A DNA stretch of 64,000 nt from CAJBVG01 sp044337515. GTDB lineage: Bacteria > Bacteroidota > Bacteroidia > Sphingobacteriales > Sphingobacteriaceae. Below are positions 43,527 to 51,758 of this stretch, piece after piece. The position numbers were made by a program, and so were the translations under genes. Numbering within the stretch: position 1 is the stretch's first letter; every line of letters begins with the position of its first letter. The stretch spans positions 12,885 through 76,884 of the forward strand of contig JBIINK010000003.1 in NCBI GenBank assembly GCA_044337515.1, written 5' to 3'. Under the pieces are notes generated by a model. The model was given only the letters and a program-made list of their open reading frames with translations. It was not told the origin of the DNA and did no database searches.

Positions 43527-44578
43527 AATTCTGCCATCACATTCACTAAAACCTGTACGCTAGCTAGTGGTAAGGCATTGTACATTGATGCTCTGAATCC
43601 ACCTACACTACGGTGACCTTTTAATCCGATGCAACCTGCTGCTTCTGCTGCTTTTAAGAATTCTTTTTCTTTCGTAGCATCGTGCATTACGAAGCAAACA
43701 TTCATGTGTGAGCGATCTTCTACTTCGCAAGTTCCTTTGAACAAACTGTTGCGATCAATCTCATTATATAAAAGTTCTGCTTTCTCGTTATTTCTACGCT
43801 CCATCTCTACTACTCCACCTTGCTTTTTCAACCAACGTAAATTTAACATGGCTACATAGATAGCAAATACTGGAGGTGTATTGTACATCGAACCTCCTTC
43901 AATATGGATTTTATAATCCAACATCGAAGTGATTTTACGATCTACTTTCCCTAATATGTCTTCGTTAATAATCACTACCGTATTTCCGGCAGGACCAATA
44001 TTCTTTTGAGCACCTGCATAAATCATGTCAAAATCGGCAACATTCACCACACGACTTAAAATGTCTGATGACATATCGCATACCATAGGAACTGGTGATT
44101 TTGGGAATGACTGCATCTGAGTACCATAAATGGTATTGTTAGACGTGCAGTGGAAATATTTAGCATCCGTAGGGATGATATAGTCCTTTGGAATAAAAGT
44201 ATAGTTAGCGTCTTTTGAACTTGCCACAACATTTACTGTTCCGAACAACTTAGCCTCTTTCAAAGCCTTATTTGCCCAAACACCCGTATCTAAATAGGCT
44301 GCACTTTCGTTCTCGTTTAGTAGGTTCATTGGAATCATACCAAACTGCTGACTTGCGCCACCTTGAACGAAGATCACCTTGTAGTTCTCCGGCACACCCA
44401 TTAAATCCTTAATCAGCTGGCAAGATTCTTCGACAACGGCTTCAAATTCGGGAGTTCTGTGAGAGATTTCTAAGATGGATAAACCTGTGTTACCCCATGA
44501 TAATACAGCTTGTGCTGCTTCTTCGAAAACTTCTTTCGGTAATATGCAGGGACCTGCACCAAAATTATGCTTTTGCAT
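43511..44578 (-). CDS. serC: Phosphoserine aminotransferase
   Basis: SerC is a PLP enzyme converting 3-phosphohydroxypyruvate to phosphoserine (and acting in pyridoxal-phosphate synthesis in some bacteria). The 355-residue protein has HNFGAGPCILP at the start, STGLS-like GNTGLSILEISHRTPEF, VIFVQGGASQQFGMIPMNLL, and the PLP-Lys segment YAGAQKNIGPAG. The end shows GLKGHRSVGGFRASMYNA. It is the first gene of the serC-serA-DUF1015 run. A candidate -7 box lies about 20 bp before the ATG. Confidence 0.96.
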   Translation of the reverse strand: MQKHNFGAGPCILPKEVFEEAAQAVLSWGNTGLSILEISHRTPEFEAVVEESCQLIKDLMGVPENYKVIFVQGGASQQFGMIPMNLLNENESAAYLDTGVWANKALKEAKLFGTVNVVASSKDANYTFIPKDYIIPTDAKYFHCTSNNTIYGTQMQSFPKSPVPMVCDMSSDILSRVVNVADFDMIYAGAQKNIGPAGNTVVIINEDILGKVDRKITSMLDYKIHIEGGSMYNTPPVFAIYVAMLNLRWLKKQGGVVEMERRNNEKAELLYNEIDRNSLFKGTCEVEDRSHMNVCFVMHDATKEKEFLKAAEAAGCIGLKGHRSVGGFRASMYNALPLASVQVLVNVMAEFEIRN

Positions 44579-44598
44579 GCTAAATGTTGTTTGTTGGA

Positions 44599-44606
44599 CA
44601 AAGTTA
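44599..44606 (-). promoter_or_regulatory. Candidate -7 box for the serC operon
   Basis: On the minus strand TAACTTTG fits the TAnnTTTG consensus and would give a leader of about 14 nt before the serC ATG (44578). A matching -33 TTG is not clear. Confidence 0.4.
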
Positions 44607-44649
44607 ATCGAATTTTCGAAAAAATCGAGTTAAGAGTTTGTTAATGGAG

Positions 44650-44823
44650 TTGGGATATTGGACATTGGACAAGGGACGCTGGACAAAGGACAAAGGACAA
44701 AGGACCCTAGACAAAGGACATTGGACAAGGGACGCTGGACGCTGGACAAGGGATGCTGGACAAAGGACAAAGGACCCTAGACAAAGGACATTGGACAAGG
44801 GACGCTGGACGCTGGACAAAGGA
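44650..44823. repeat. GGACA-type array with 70-bp higher-order period
   Basis: Units such as GGACATTG, GGACAAAG, GGACAAGG, GACGCTGG and GGACCCTA fill 174 bp. A stretch starting AGGACCCTAGAC at 44701 recurs at 44771, so a 70-bp block of short words has been duplicated as a whole. The apparent 67-residue ORF here is just the translated array. The vocabulary is that of 13763-13918 and 23356-23406. Confidence 0.92.
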
Positions 44824-44902
44824 TTTCTTTTTTTTGAATAGTAGTGTTTCTTTTTTTTTGAATAGTAGTGTTTTAAAGTCTAATAAGCTTTTTCTTTTTT
44901 TT

Positions 44903-45392
44903 GAATATTGGTATTTAAAAGAACAATAAGCAAGTCGGTTCATCACATTAATCAAGTTCAGTGCGACGGCTTTTAATACCTACTATCAATTAAGTTCATC
45001 ACTTCTATTCTTCTTTAAAAATACCAATATTCGAGACTTAGGACTCTTCGGCAAGTTTATTCAACTTTTCTACATTTCGACCCTTCGACAATTAGCTACG
45101 CTTCGCTCCGCTGAATCGTGATGTTTTCTACTTTTTTTATATTTCATTTAATTGCTTCACGATTTCGATATTAAGGGTGCTTCGGTTACATTTTTTGATT
45201 CTTCGACCCTTCGACAATTAGCTACGCTTCGCTCCGCTGAATCGTGATGTTTTCTACTTTTTTTATATTTCATTTAATTGCTTCACGATTTCGATAATTA
45301 GGGCGTTTCGGTTACATTTTAGATTCTTCGACAGTTCGACCCTTCGACCCTTCGACAGTTCGACCCTTCGATCTTGCCGAAGCGCCCTAAGT
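44903..45392. repeat. Nested inverted repeats of the intergenic island
   Basis: Bases 44903-44916 (GAATATTGGTATTT) are the exact reverse complement of 45019-45032. Bases 45036-45055 (ACTTAGGACTCTTCGGCAAG) pair with 45373-45392 at 18 of 20 positions, enclosing the 126-bp direct repeat. TTCGACCC/TTCGACAG 8-bp units (45331-45370) lie near the right arm. No protein-coding frame was found. The nested symmetry would allow an extended RNA fold or may mark a decayed element. Confidence 0.8.
45076..45322. repeat. 126-bp-period direct repeat
   Basis: A block of 95 bp starting TTCGACCCTTCGACAATTAG at 45076 is repeated without change from 45202. The match continues imperfectly through the segment containing TTCGGTTACATTTT. 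Within each copy AATCGTGA and TCACGATT could form a stem. Confidence 0.9.
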
Positions 45393-45499
45393 ATACTATT
45401 GTTGATTTTATTAAGAAAACGAGGTGATGTACTAAATAGAAATCACTATTTGTAAGCCGTTATGCTGAACTAGATTATTCTGATGAAGTGACTTGCTTT

Positions 45500-45602
45500 T
45501 TTATTAATAAAATTAACAATAGAAAAAAAACTAATAATAAAATTAACAATAGTGAAAAAAAGATATTATTAATAAAATTAACAATAGTGAAAAAAGATAT
45601 TC
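45500..45602. repeat. Three-copy AT-rich tandem repeat upstream of the methyltransferase gene
   Basis: A unit containing TAATAAAATTAACAATAGTG followed by an A-rich run and GATATT occurs three times (about 33-37 bp per copy). A copy in reverse orientation, with one mismatch, is at 45395-45413. It lies 75 bp before the start of the methyltransferase gene. Confidence 0.85.
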
Positions 45603-45677
45603 TATTAATAATTGCATGTATTGCTGTTACAATTCAATTTAATATGGTCATATTAGTATTTTAACAAAAAAACAAAA

Positions 45678-46352
45678 TTGAAAGAGCTCGAAGACTATGC
45701 ATGGTTTCCTGTAATGTTCCGAAGATTCCAAATGGATTTTATCGGGTATGTGGTGACGACGTTTAATTTCTACGATGTATTTATACAACATTTGCAGAAA
45801 AAGGAAAACACTTCTATGCCGATGTTCGATTTGTGTTCGGGAAGTGGAGAGCCTGCCATAACTATTTTTAAAAAGAGCTCCAGTTTTACCTCATTAACCT
45901 TATCCGATAAATATCCTAGTACTCCTGCTATTCATCAACTGGATGTACTAAACATGACTTTCGAAAAAGGACAGTGCTATACCATGTTTAATGCCTTACA
46001 TCATTTTACAGATGAGGAGAAGATTTCTATTCTTGCTAACATTAAGGCATCGGGTGCTAAAGCCTATTTTGTAGAAATTCTTGAGCCGAGCATCCTATTT
46101 TTGTTAAAGGTTTGTGGGCTTACCTTAGTGCTTAATCTATTTATTACTCCGTTTATTAGACCATTCTCTTTATCTCGACTATTTTTCACATATATTATCC
46201 CAATTAACCTGATCAGCATTACGTATGATGGTGTAGTATCGGTGTTAAAATCTCGTTCCCTTAAACAATACCAACAAATTCTTCCAGCAGGAATTGAAGT
46301 TTATCATTTAAAAAAACGATTAAGCTCTTTAGTTGTTATCGAAGTAAAATAA
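45678..46352 (+). CDS. SAM-dependent methyltransferase-like protein, partner of UbiA
   Basis: The frame starts at TTG (45678), giving 224 residues from MKELEDYAWFPVMF; no ATG precedes the fold's first helix, so TTG is favoured. The SAM-binding motif I is FDLCSGSGEP (50-59), followed by a shortened Rossmann core (LTLSDKYPS, YTMFNALHHFTDEEKISIL) and AYFVEILEPS. Residues about 140-200 are unusually hydrophobic, suggesting membrane contact and a lipid substrate. The stop is immediately followed by the UbiA-family ATG. A prenylquinone or isoprenoid lipid as substrate is inferred from that neighbour. Confidence 0.75.
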   Translation: MKELEDYAWFPVMFRRFQMDFIGYVVTTFNFYDVFIQHLQKKENTSMPMFDLCSGSGEPAITIFKKSSSFTSLTLSDKYPSTPAIHQLDVLNMTFEKGQCYTMFNALHHFTDEEKISILANIKASGAKAYFVEILEPSILFLLKVCGLTLVLNLFITPFIRPFSLSRLFFTYIIPINLISITYDGVVSVLKSRSLKQYQQILPAGIEVYHLKKRLSSLVVIEVK

Positions 46353-47225
46353 ATGAAACTACCACTTGTCATTTGGAAATTTAGTAGGCCTCATACCATC
46401 ATCGGTAGTGTAATCAGCATTACTACGTTGTATCTGTATGCACATCAATCAACTGAGGTGTTTAATGTCTCCCTTTTGCTTTTATCCTTAGTGGTGGGCA
46501 TCACTTGTAATGTATTTATTGTGGGCATCAATCAGGTTCAAGATGTAGAAATTGACAAAATCAATAAGCCCTACTTACCAATACCTGCAGGGATATTAAC
46601 CGTGCAACTAGCAAAAAAAATAGTGGCTATTTCTCTACTTATCAGTTTAGGTATTGGATTATATATTAGTCCATATTTATTCGGTATTGTAGCCTTATCC
46701 ACCTTTATTGGGTGGGCTTATTCTATGCCTCCATTCTATTTGAAGAAACATCATGTTACGGCTGCACTTGCTATATCAACCGTTAGAGGAATATTGTTAA
46801 ATGCAGGTGGATTTTTAGTATTTAATTATGTGCTCAATGGTGTAGTTGCAATGCCGCATGATATCCGCATTCTTACGCTCTTTGTCATTGCTTTTAGTAT
46901 CGTTATTTCTTGGTTTAAGGATCTTTCGGATATGGAAGGTGATTCTAAGTTTAACATCAAAACATTAGCCTTAACCTTTTCTCCCAAACAAGTACTCATT
47001 GCAGGGAATGTACTCGTAGGCTTCGCTTATGTATTCAGCATACTAAGCTCCATAAAAGAAGGGATACTTTTTTATGGTCATATTGGATTATTACTGTTAT
47101 TTCTCTTGAATACATTAAGCATTAATTTAAATCTGCATTCGTCGATAAAGAAATACTATCAACGCTTTTGGTGGTTCTTTTTTGCAGAGTATTTATTGTA
47201 TTTACTTGCTTATGTTCTTCGATAA
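46353..47225 (+). CDS. UbiA-family prenyltransferase (homogentisate prenyltransferase-like)
   Basis: This 290-residue membrane enzyme transfers a prenyl chain to an aromatic or other acceptor. It has about eight hydrophobic helices and both Asp motifs: NQVQDVEIDKINKPYLPIPAG (Asn60-Asp68 region) and KDLSDMEGD (Asp190-Asp197). The first motif, with INKPYLP, is closest to homogentisate prenyltransferases of tocopherol and plastoquinone synthesis rather than to MenA or UbiA proper. The neighbour is a methyltransferase, which would fit ring methylation. The actual acceptor is unknown. Confidence 0.87.
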   Translation: MKLPLVIWKFSRPHTIIGSVISITTLYLYAHQSTEVFNVSLLLLSLVVGITCNVFIVGINQVQDVEIDKINKPYLPIPAGILTVQLAKKIVAISLLISLGIGLYISPYLFGIVALSTFIGWAYSMPPFYLKKHHVTAALAISTVRGILLNAGGFLVFNYVLNGVVAMPHDIRILTLFVIAFSIVISWFKDLSDMEGDSKFNIKTLALTFSPKQVLIAGNVLVGFAYVFSILSSIKEGILFYGHIGLLLLFLLNTLSINLNLHSSIKKYYQRFWWFFFAEYLLYLLAYVLR

Positions 47226-47273
47226 TAATTAATTAATCGGATTTTCTTACATTTATCCAATTATCAAATATAA

Positions 47274-47693
47274 ATGAGACCATTATTCGTTTTCATACTT
47301 CTCGTATTCACTATTGCTTGTGCAACGCAACCTAAGATAGGTACGGGTTCTAAAAAACTAAATGGAACATGGGTTCCCGTAAAGCAAGTACTTGCTGGTA
47401 ATGTCTTGCCAAAAGCTTATTATGCAAAGCAAAAAATGATTATTCGCGATTCTACTTATGTCGTAGAAGCTGAAAGTATGGATAGAGGGAAAATATTGGT
47501 CAGGAAAAACAAAATTGATATCTACGGAAAAGAAGGTGTGAATAAAGGCAGGCATTTTACCGCCATTTATAAAATTGAAAACAACCAACTTATTATTTGC
47601 TATAACCTCGGAGGAATTGGTTTCCCTGAGTCGTTTGAGACCGAAGGGAAACCTTTGTACTTCCTTTCTATTTTTGAGTTAAAAGAAAAATAG
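47274..47693 (+). CDS. Small lipoprotein, TIGR03067/lipocalin-like
   Basis: This 139-residue lipoprotein (lipobox TIAC, Cys16) follows the UbiA gene by 48 bp. The mature part reads LNGTWVPVKQVLAGNVLPKAYY, then TYVVEA, and a strand YKIENNQLIICYNL, ending SIFELKEK. This fits a small beta-barrel such as those annotated TIGR03067 (lipocalin-like), in which an LxGxW motif starts the barrel. Identity is tentative. It may bind a hydrophobic product, which would suit its prenyltransferase neighbour, but nothing proves that. It converges with the next gene, 4 bp away. Confidence 0.65.
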   Translation: MRPLFVFILLVFTIACATQPKIGTGSKKLNGTWVPVKQVLAGNVLPKAYYAKQKMIIRDSTYVVEAESMDRGKILVRKNKIDIYGKEGVNKGRHFTAIYKIENNQLIICYNLGGIGFPESFETEGKPLYFLSIFELKEK

Positions 47694-47697
47694 ACTT

Positions 47698-48474
47698 TTA
47701 TAAGCAAAATCCTATATTCAGCTGATAACTTAAACTAGGATAAAAACCACTACTTCCATTAAACATCCTTGTATTGAAATTCACTTGCTCTTTGATATCA
47801 TTGGGTGTGTATTTAAGATTCAAATTATTAATACTGCTGATAAATTGAACGCCTAAACCCAGAGCATAATCCACTGTAAAACGATTCGATTTTATACAGT
47901 TGTACCCCATTTTTACATTAAAGGCATAAGCAATACGATCAACATCATAACGTACAGTGGTGTAATGAATAGCATTTGGATAAGGTATATCATCGATATA
48001 ATCAACAAAATCATCTTTCATTTTAATTCGTGTAAATTGTGTAGAAAATGAGGTTGAAAAATAGTACCCAGAAATACTACTGTCGGCTGCATGAAATTGA
48101 AATAACTGTGGCCACAAAATTAAAGTTAGTGGCTGAATCAATTTCTTTCTTTTTAAATAATGCTTACGTTCTATCTCCACTGAAATACCTGAGCAATTTT
48201 CTGATTTTATCTGAACATACGAAGTGTTCGGGAAACCATAGGAATAGATATATCCACCCGTTAATTTTAAAGAATTCATCCCTTGCGTTGTCAATTCATA
48301 CGAAAGGTTTGCTTTCCCAGCGTTAAATTGGTTGGGGATATAATTAAACAAGGAAGTACTCAGTATTCGAGTTTTTATTAATACTGAATCGTTAGCTCGT
48401 ACTTGAGAAAACCCTTTACCATAAAGGAAAATAAACATCAGTAGAATAGAAATTGATTTCGTTTTCATCGTCAT
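47698..48474 (-). CDS. Unknown secreted barrel-like protein
   Basis: I do not recognise this 258-residue protein. It has a signal peptide (SISILLMFIFLYGKGFSQ) and then many predicted strands: ILSTSLFNYIPNQFNAGKANLSYELT, GGYIYSYGFPN, YYFSTSFSTQF, YAFNVKMGYNC, VDYALGLGVQF and LSYQLNIGFCL. This is typical of small outer-membrane barrels (DUF3575-like). It lies 5 bp downstream of the 1060-residue hydrolase gene on the same strand, probably in one transcript. Either of the first two ATGs may be used. Confidence 0.55.
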   Translation of the reverse strand: MTMKTKSISILLMFIFLYGKGFSQVRANDSVLIKTRILSTSLFNYIPNQFNAGKANLSYELTTQGMNSLKLTGGYIYSYGFPNTSYVQIKSENCSGISVEIERKHYLKRKKLIQPLTLILWPQLFQFHAADSSISGYYFSTSFSTQFTRIKMKDDFVDYIDDIPYPNAIHYTTVRYDVDRIAYAFNVKMGYNCIKSNRFTVDYALGLGVQFISSINNLNLKYTPNDIKEQVNFNTRMFNGSSGFYPSLSYQLNIGFCL

Positions 48475-48479
48475 TTATA

Positions 48480-51400
48480 TTATCGTTTTGTGCTTATAAA
48501 TTTTCGTGTATCTATTTTTAATCCATTAACAAGTAATACCGCTTGAAATAATCCATCTCCCAAGTCCAGTGCATTTAACTCAATTTCATTTTCTCCCGAA
48601 TGCAAAGCATAGATTTTCACCTCCTGCCCTATGGCATTATATATTTTAACGTAAGCGCTTGCATCAACATCTATATTACAATGTAGTTTAGCCATTTCAG
48701 AGAATGGGTTCGGTGTTACAAAACCTAATGTGTTTTTTGAAACTAAATATTGTTCATCTGTACTCATTTTTAGATTTACCTCACTAGAAACAATCGATGG
48801 GCAATCCATAGCTATTGCAGTATTAGCGCAAATGTTTTGAGTAACTTTAGATGCACTATACTTCGTTAAATTGGTATTCGAAAATGTAGTGTATTGTAGT
48901 GAACTAGCGTTCTCACTTACATAAAACTGCATGGCATTGGCATTGATTGGCGAACTGAAATAGTTTGCAATGGGTGCTTGATTCTGACTCGTATATGCAC
49001 CTTGATTTCCTAAAATCCCTGAGGTAACAGAAATGGCTACATCATAGGCTGTATATTGGTTACACTTCATCATTACATTCGGATTATTGTTTTCAAAAGC
49101 AGTAGCCGTTTTAAATCCGTTGAATTGATTTTTATAAATCTGCCCTCCTAGAGTATTCGAATTATTCACCAGCACCCCTATCGAATAATCTCTATTAATT
49201 AAATTTACAAAAGAATTCTCAGCAAGAGAAAATCCTAGTGTTTGCTCAAGCTTTAGCGCATAAATGGTGTTATTAGAAAATGTATTGGAATGAAGATCAA
49301 GATTCGTTCCGCCTAAAAACTTCATTCCATACATACAATTCGTAATGCTATTATCCGATATCATGGATGACTGATTGACCGAAGAGCTATATGAAAAGAG
49401 TACTCCATAGGGTAAACCAGTAATAGTATTCCCAGTAGCTTGTATACTTGCATCATTTGCCCGAATCGCTGAGAAATTAGACGTCGTTGGATAAGTGGAT
49501 TCTGAAAAATCGCAATTGATAATTTTAATCCCCTTTATTCCTTGTAAATCGATATACGATTTATTGTTAAAAATTAATCCGATCGGATTGGCACTTGTAA
49601 AAAAGCAATTGCTTATTGCAGATCGGTTGGTTAACGTGGACTGGTAAGCATCGAAATGAATATAAGTTCCATACGAATTCTTGAAGTTAGAATTCATAGC
49701 GATGAATATTCCTCCAGCATTCACATTAATCATGTTTTTACATTTCTCTATCGTTGAATTGGCGCAATAAACATAACCTTGATTAGTATTTAATTGGGTT
49801 GCATTGGCATTCCCTTTAACTTGTATTCCAGTCCAGGTATTGCAATTGGTATTGGTTAGTTTTGAATTTGTTAAAATTAATTTCCCTCCAACTTCTACTA
49901 CAATACTTGCATTATTATACAGGTCAATTTGTGCATTATTAATTGATAACTGCGCTCCCGATTGAATAGTAATTGTCCCTTTTATTTTTTTATTAGTTGA
50001 CCAACTCACATTAGTACTAACCGTTAAATTCTCATAATCGAATTTAGCATACGGAGCATTCAATGCTGATATCAAGGGGTTAATAATTTCTGTAGGAACT
50101 TTATCATGATACCCATTTGCATTGGCTTGTAAGCTTACATCAAACTTCGATTGGTTACTAGCATTCAAATCTAATGAAGAAGCATACGGAATAAACGTTG
50201 GGTCGGAATACCTAGTAAACGTTACGTATCCGGGAAACAATGCACTAAACAACGCATTGGTTGGCGAGGGATCAAAATTAGTTGAGGAGCGTGGTAAAAA
50301 CGAACCCGATACTTTTTCTTCGCTAGAGAGTATGATACTTTCACCCGAAATTATACTACCAAACTTTATTAATAACCATTGCCCAGAATTTGTATTCGCT
50401 TGTCCGTTCGAAAATGCCACTCCAATATTTTGAGTGAGTTTAGGATAACCCCTTCCACAATTCATCGCATTTAATTCCGAATAAAATGAAGTATGAATTC
50501 CCGTATTATCATAAGTATTGTATTTCAACAATTGCTTTGCTGCCGTATTATTAATACCAAATGCTTCAAACTGCTGATCGTCGGTTTTCGAATTCGTATA
50601 ATCTTGAAATTGTTTTGAAACCACCGCTCCTTGTTGTGGTGCATCAATGGAAACAAATTTGCTAACTGGTAAAGGAGTCAAATCATTCTCCGCTTTAGTT
50701 AGTGCATACCTCGCTATAACTCCACCCATACTGATACCACCGGCAATAACACTTCGATTAGCGTTGATGCTCGAAACGTACCGAATCGCGGAGTTATAAA
50801 TGGCTGCCGAATTTTTCATGCTCTGCGCATTGTATTCGTAATCCAACACATACACCTTATAACCATTTGCCAATAGCGCATTAATTAAGCTCTGCCCTTC
50901 ATAAGCATAAAATTCTGCTGATGTTGAATTATAAGCATCGAAACCTTCTGAAATTAATACAGGTATAGCATTCGGGTTCGAAGTATTCTCCCATAAGGTT
51001 AAAGTATTCGCTCTTAAATAATAATATGGATCGTTTGATAAATTGTTTTTGTAAAACTTGCTTGCATTCTGAGTAATGTTTATGGAGTATTCTCGGTAAA
51101 TAATTTCTCCCGTGGCTAAAGTGGCTTGAACCTTTAATTGATGTGTCCCCAGGGTTCGATAAGAAGCTGGTGGATTAATCCAATTCACATGCTGCTTTGA
51201 ACTTCCCGTATAGACATTCTGATTGCCTGTATTGTCCCAATTAAGCGAAAGACTTACAATAAACTTCGAGGTATTAAACGTATTAAACCCAAAGGTCGAA
51301 TTGTCTTTCTGAATGTAGAGGTCTTCTTTCTCTGTGGGAATGATACTAATACTAACTGATTGTTTATTGCTCGGCTCCTCATACCAATTATCATAATCAT

Positions 51401-51662
51401 ACGGATTGGAAGAGGTGGAAACATTATCTACCGTGTTCTGTACTGGGTATTGAACATTATGGGAGACGGTTTGTGCGTTGATAAAATTGCTCATCAACAA
51501 TAAGAAAAGAAAATTAATAACTATTAAAATTTCTTTCTGAATTTTTTTTCGACTACGGAATTCAACTATTGAATTGGTCGACGGTGAAATGTGCAACGTT
51601 AGAGCTTCCTCTCTCTGCATCATCTCCCTCACTTCTCTTGGTTGTTTACTTTTAAAGTACAT
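48480..51662 (-). CDS. Alpha/beta-hydrolase plus beta-helix protein with T9SS sorting domain
   Basis: This 1060-residue protein has an alpha/beta-hydrolase domain (about 225-420): VLISEGFDAY, then the nucleophile elbow GGISMGG with Ser311, and VSIDAPQQGAVVS. Residues about 530-960 are a right-handed beta-helix (TNSKLTNTNCNTWTGIQVKG and many N-rich turns), and the last 85 form a T9SS sorting domain (GFVTPNPFSEMAKL). The signal peptide (LIVINFLFLLLMSNFINA) starts only at about residue 46. The ATG used here therefore gives an unusual 45-residue leader; a shorter start may exist but no ATG is well placed. Likely a secreted lipase or esterase on the cell surface. Confidence 0.8.
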   Translation of the reverse strand: MYFKSKQPREVREMMQREEALTLHISPSTNSIVEFRSRKKIQKEILIVINFLFLLLMSNFINAQTVSHNVQYPVQNTVDNVSTSSNPYDYDNWYEEPSNKQSVSISIIPTEKEDLYIQKDNSTFGFNTFNTSKFIVSLSLNWDNTGNQNVYTGSSKQHVNWINPPASYRTLGTHQLKVQATLATGEIIYREYSINITQNASKFYKNNLSNDPYYYLRANTLTLWENTSNPNAIPVLISEGFDAYNSTSAEFYAYEGQSLINALLANGYKVYVLDYEYNAQSMKNSAAIYNSAIRYVSSINANRSVIAGGISMGGVIARYALTKAENDLTPLPVSKFVSIDAPQQGAVVSKQFQDYTNSKTDDQQFEAFGINNTAAKQLLKYNTYDNTGIHTSFYSELNAMNCGRGYPKLTQNIGVAFSNGQANTNSGQWLLIKFGSIISGESIILSSEEKVSGSFLPRSSTNFDPSPTNALFSALFPGYVTFTRYSDPTFIPYASSLDLNASNQSKFDVSLQANANGYHDKVPTEIINPLISALNAPYAKFDYENLTVSTNVSWSTNKKIKGTITIQSGAQLSINNAQIDLYNNASIVVEVGGKLILTNSKLTNTNCNTWTGIQVKGNANATQLNTNQGYVYCANSTIEKCKNMINVNAGGIFIAMNSNFKNSYGTYIHFDAYQSTLTNRSAISNCFFTSANPIGLIFNNKSYIDLQGIKGIKIINCDFSESTYPTTSNFSAIRANDASIQATGNTITGLPYGVLFSYSSSVNQSSMISDNSITNCMYGMKFLGGTNLDLHSNTFSNNTIYALKLEQTLGFSLAENSFVNLINRDYSIGVLVNNSNTLGGQIYKNQFNGFKTATAFENNNPNVMMKCNQYTAYDVAISVTSGILGNQGAYTSQNQAPIANYFSSPINANAMQFYVSENASSLQYTTFSNTNLTKYSASKVTQNICANTAIAMDCPSIVSSEVNLKMSTDEQYLVSKNTLGFVTPNPFSEMAKLHCNIDVDASAYVKIYNAIGQEVKIYALHSGENEIELNALDLGDGLFQAVLLVNGLKIDTRKFISTKR

Positions 51663-51718
51663 TTCAAATCATTTTATGATTTAAAAATATTACTTCAAGT
51701 AATAAATAAATAATTTTT

Positions 51719-51755
51719 CCGCGACTAAGTTAGTCGAGTAATACTTTAGTCGTGG
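51719..51755. repeat. GACTAA-word hairpin in front of the hydrolase gene
   Basis: CGACTAA pairs with TTAGTCG (51722-51728 and 51746-51752), and GACTAAGTTAGTC is itself a palindrome. It lies between the TonB receptor gene and the downstream hydrolase gene, about 60 bp before the latter's ATG, and may terminate or process the TonB mRNA. Confidence 0.7.
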
Positions 51756-51758
51756 GAA

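Noticed and set aside
44638..44955. ORFs on both strands through the GGACA array
   Set aside because: They translate a short-period repeat (WTLDKG-like and VQRPAS-like products), show no signal of coding, and lie on both strands at once.
45076..45322. Insertion sequence or MITE
   Set aside because: No transposase, no clear terminal inverted repeats with target-site duplication; the 126-bp direct repeat and the nested arms are reported as an unexplained island instead.
44650..45602. Possible CRISPR array
   Set aside because: The repeats are short, degenerate and contiguous, there are no constant-length unique spacers, and no cas genes are present.
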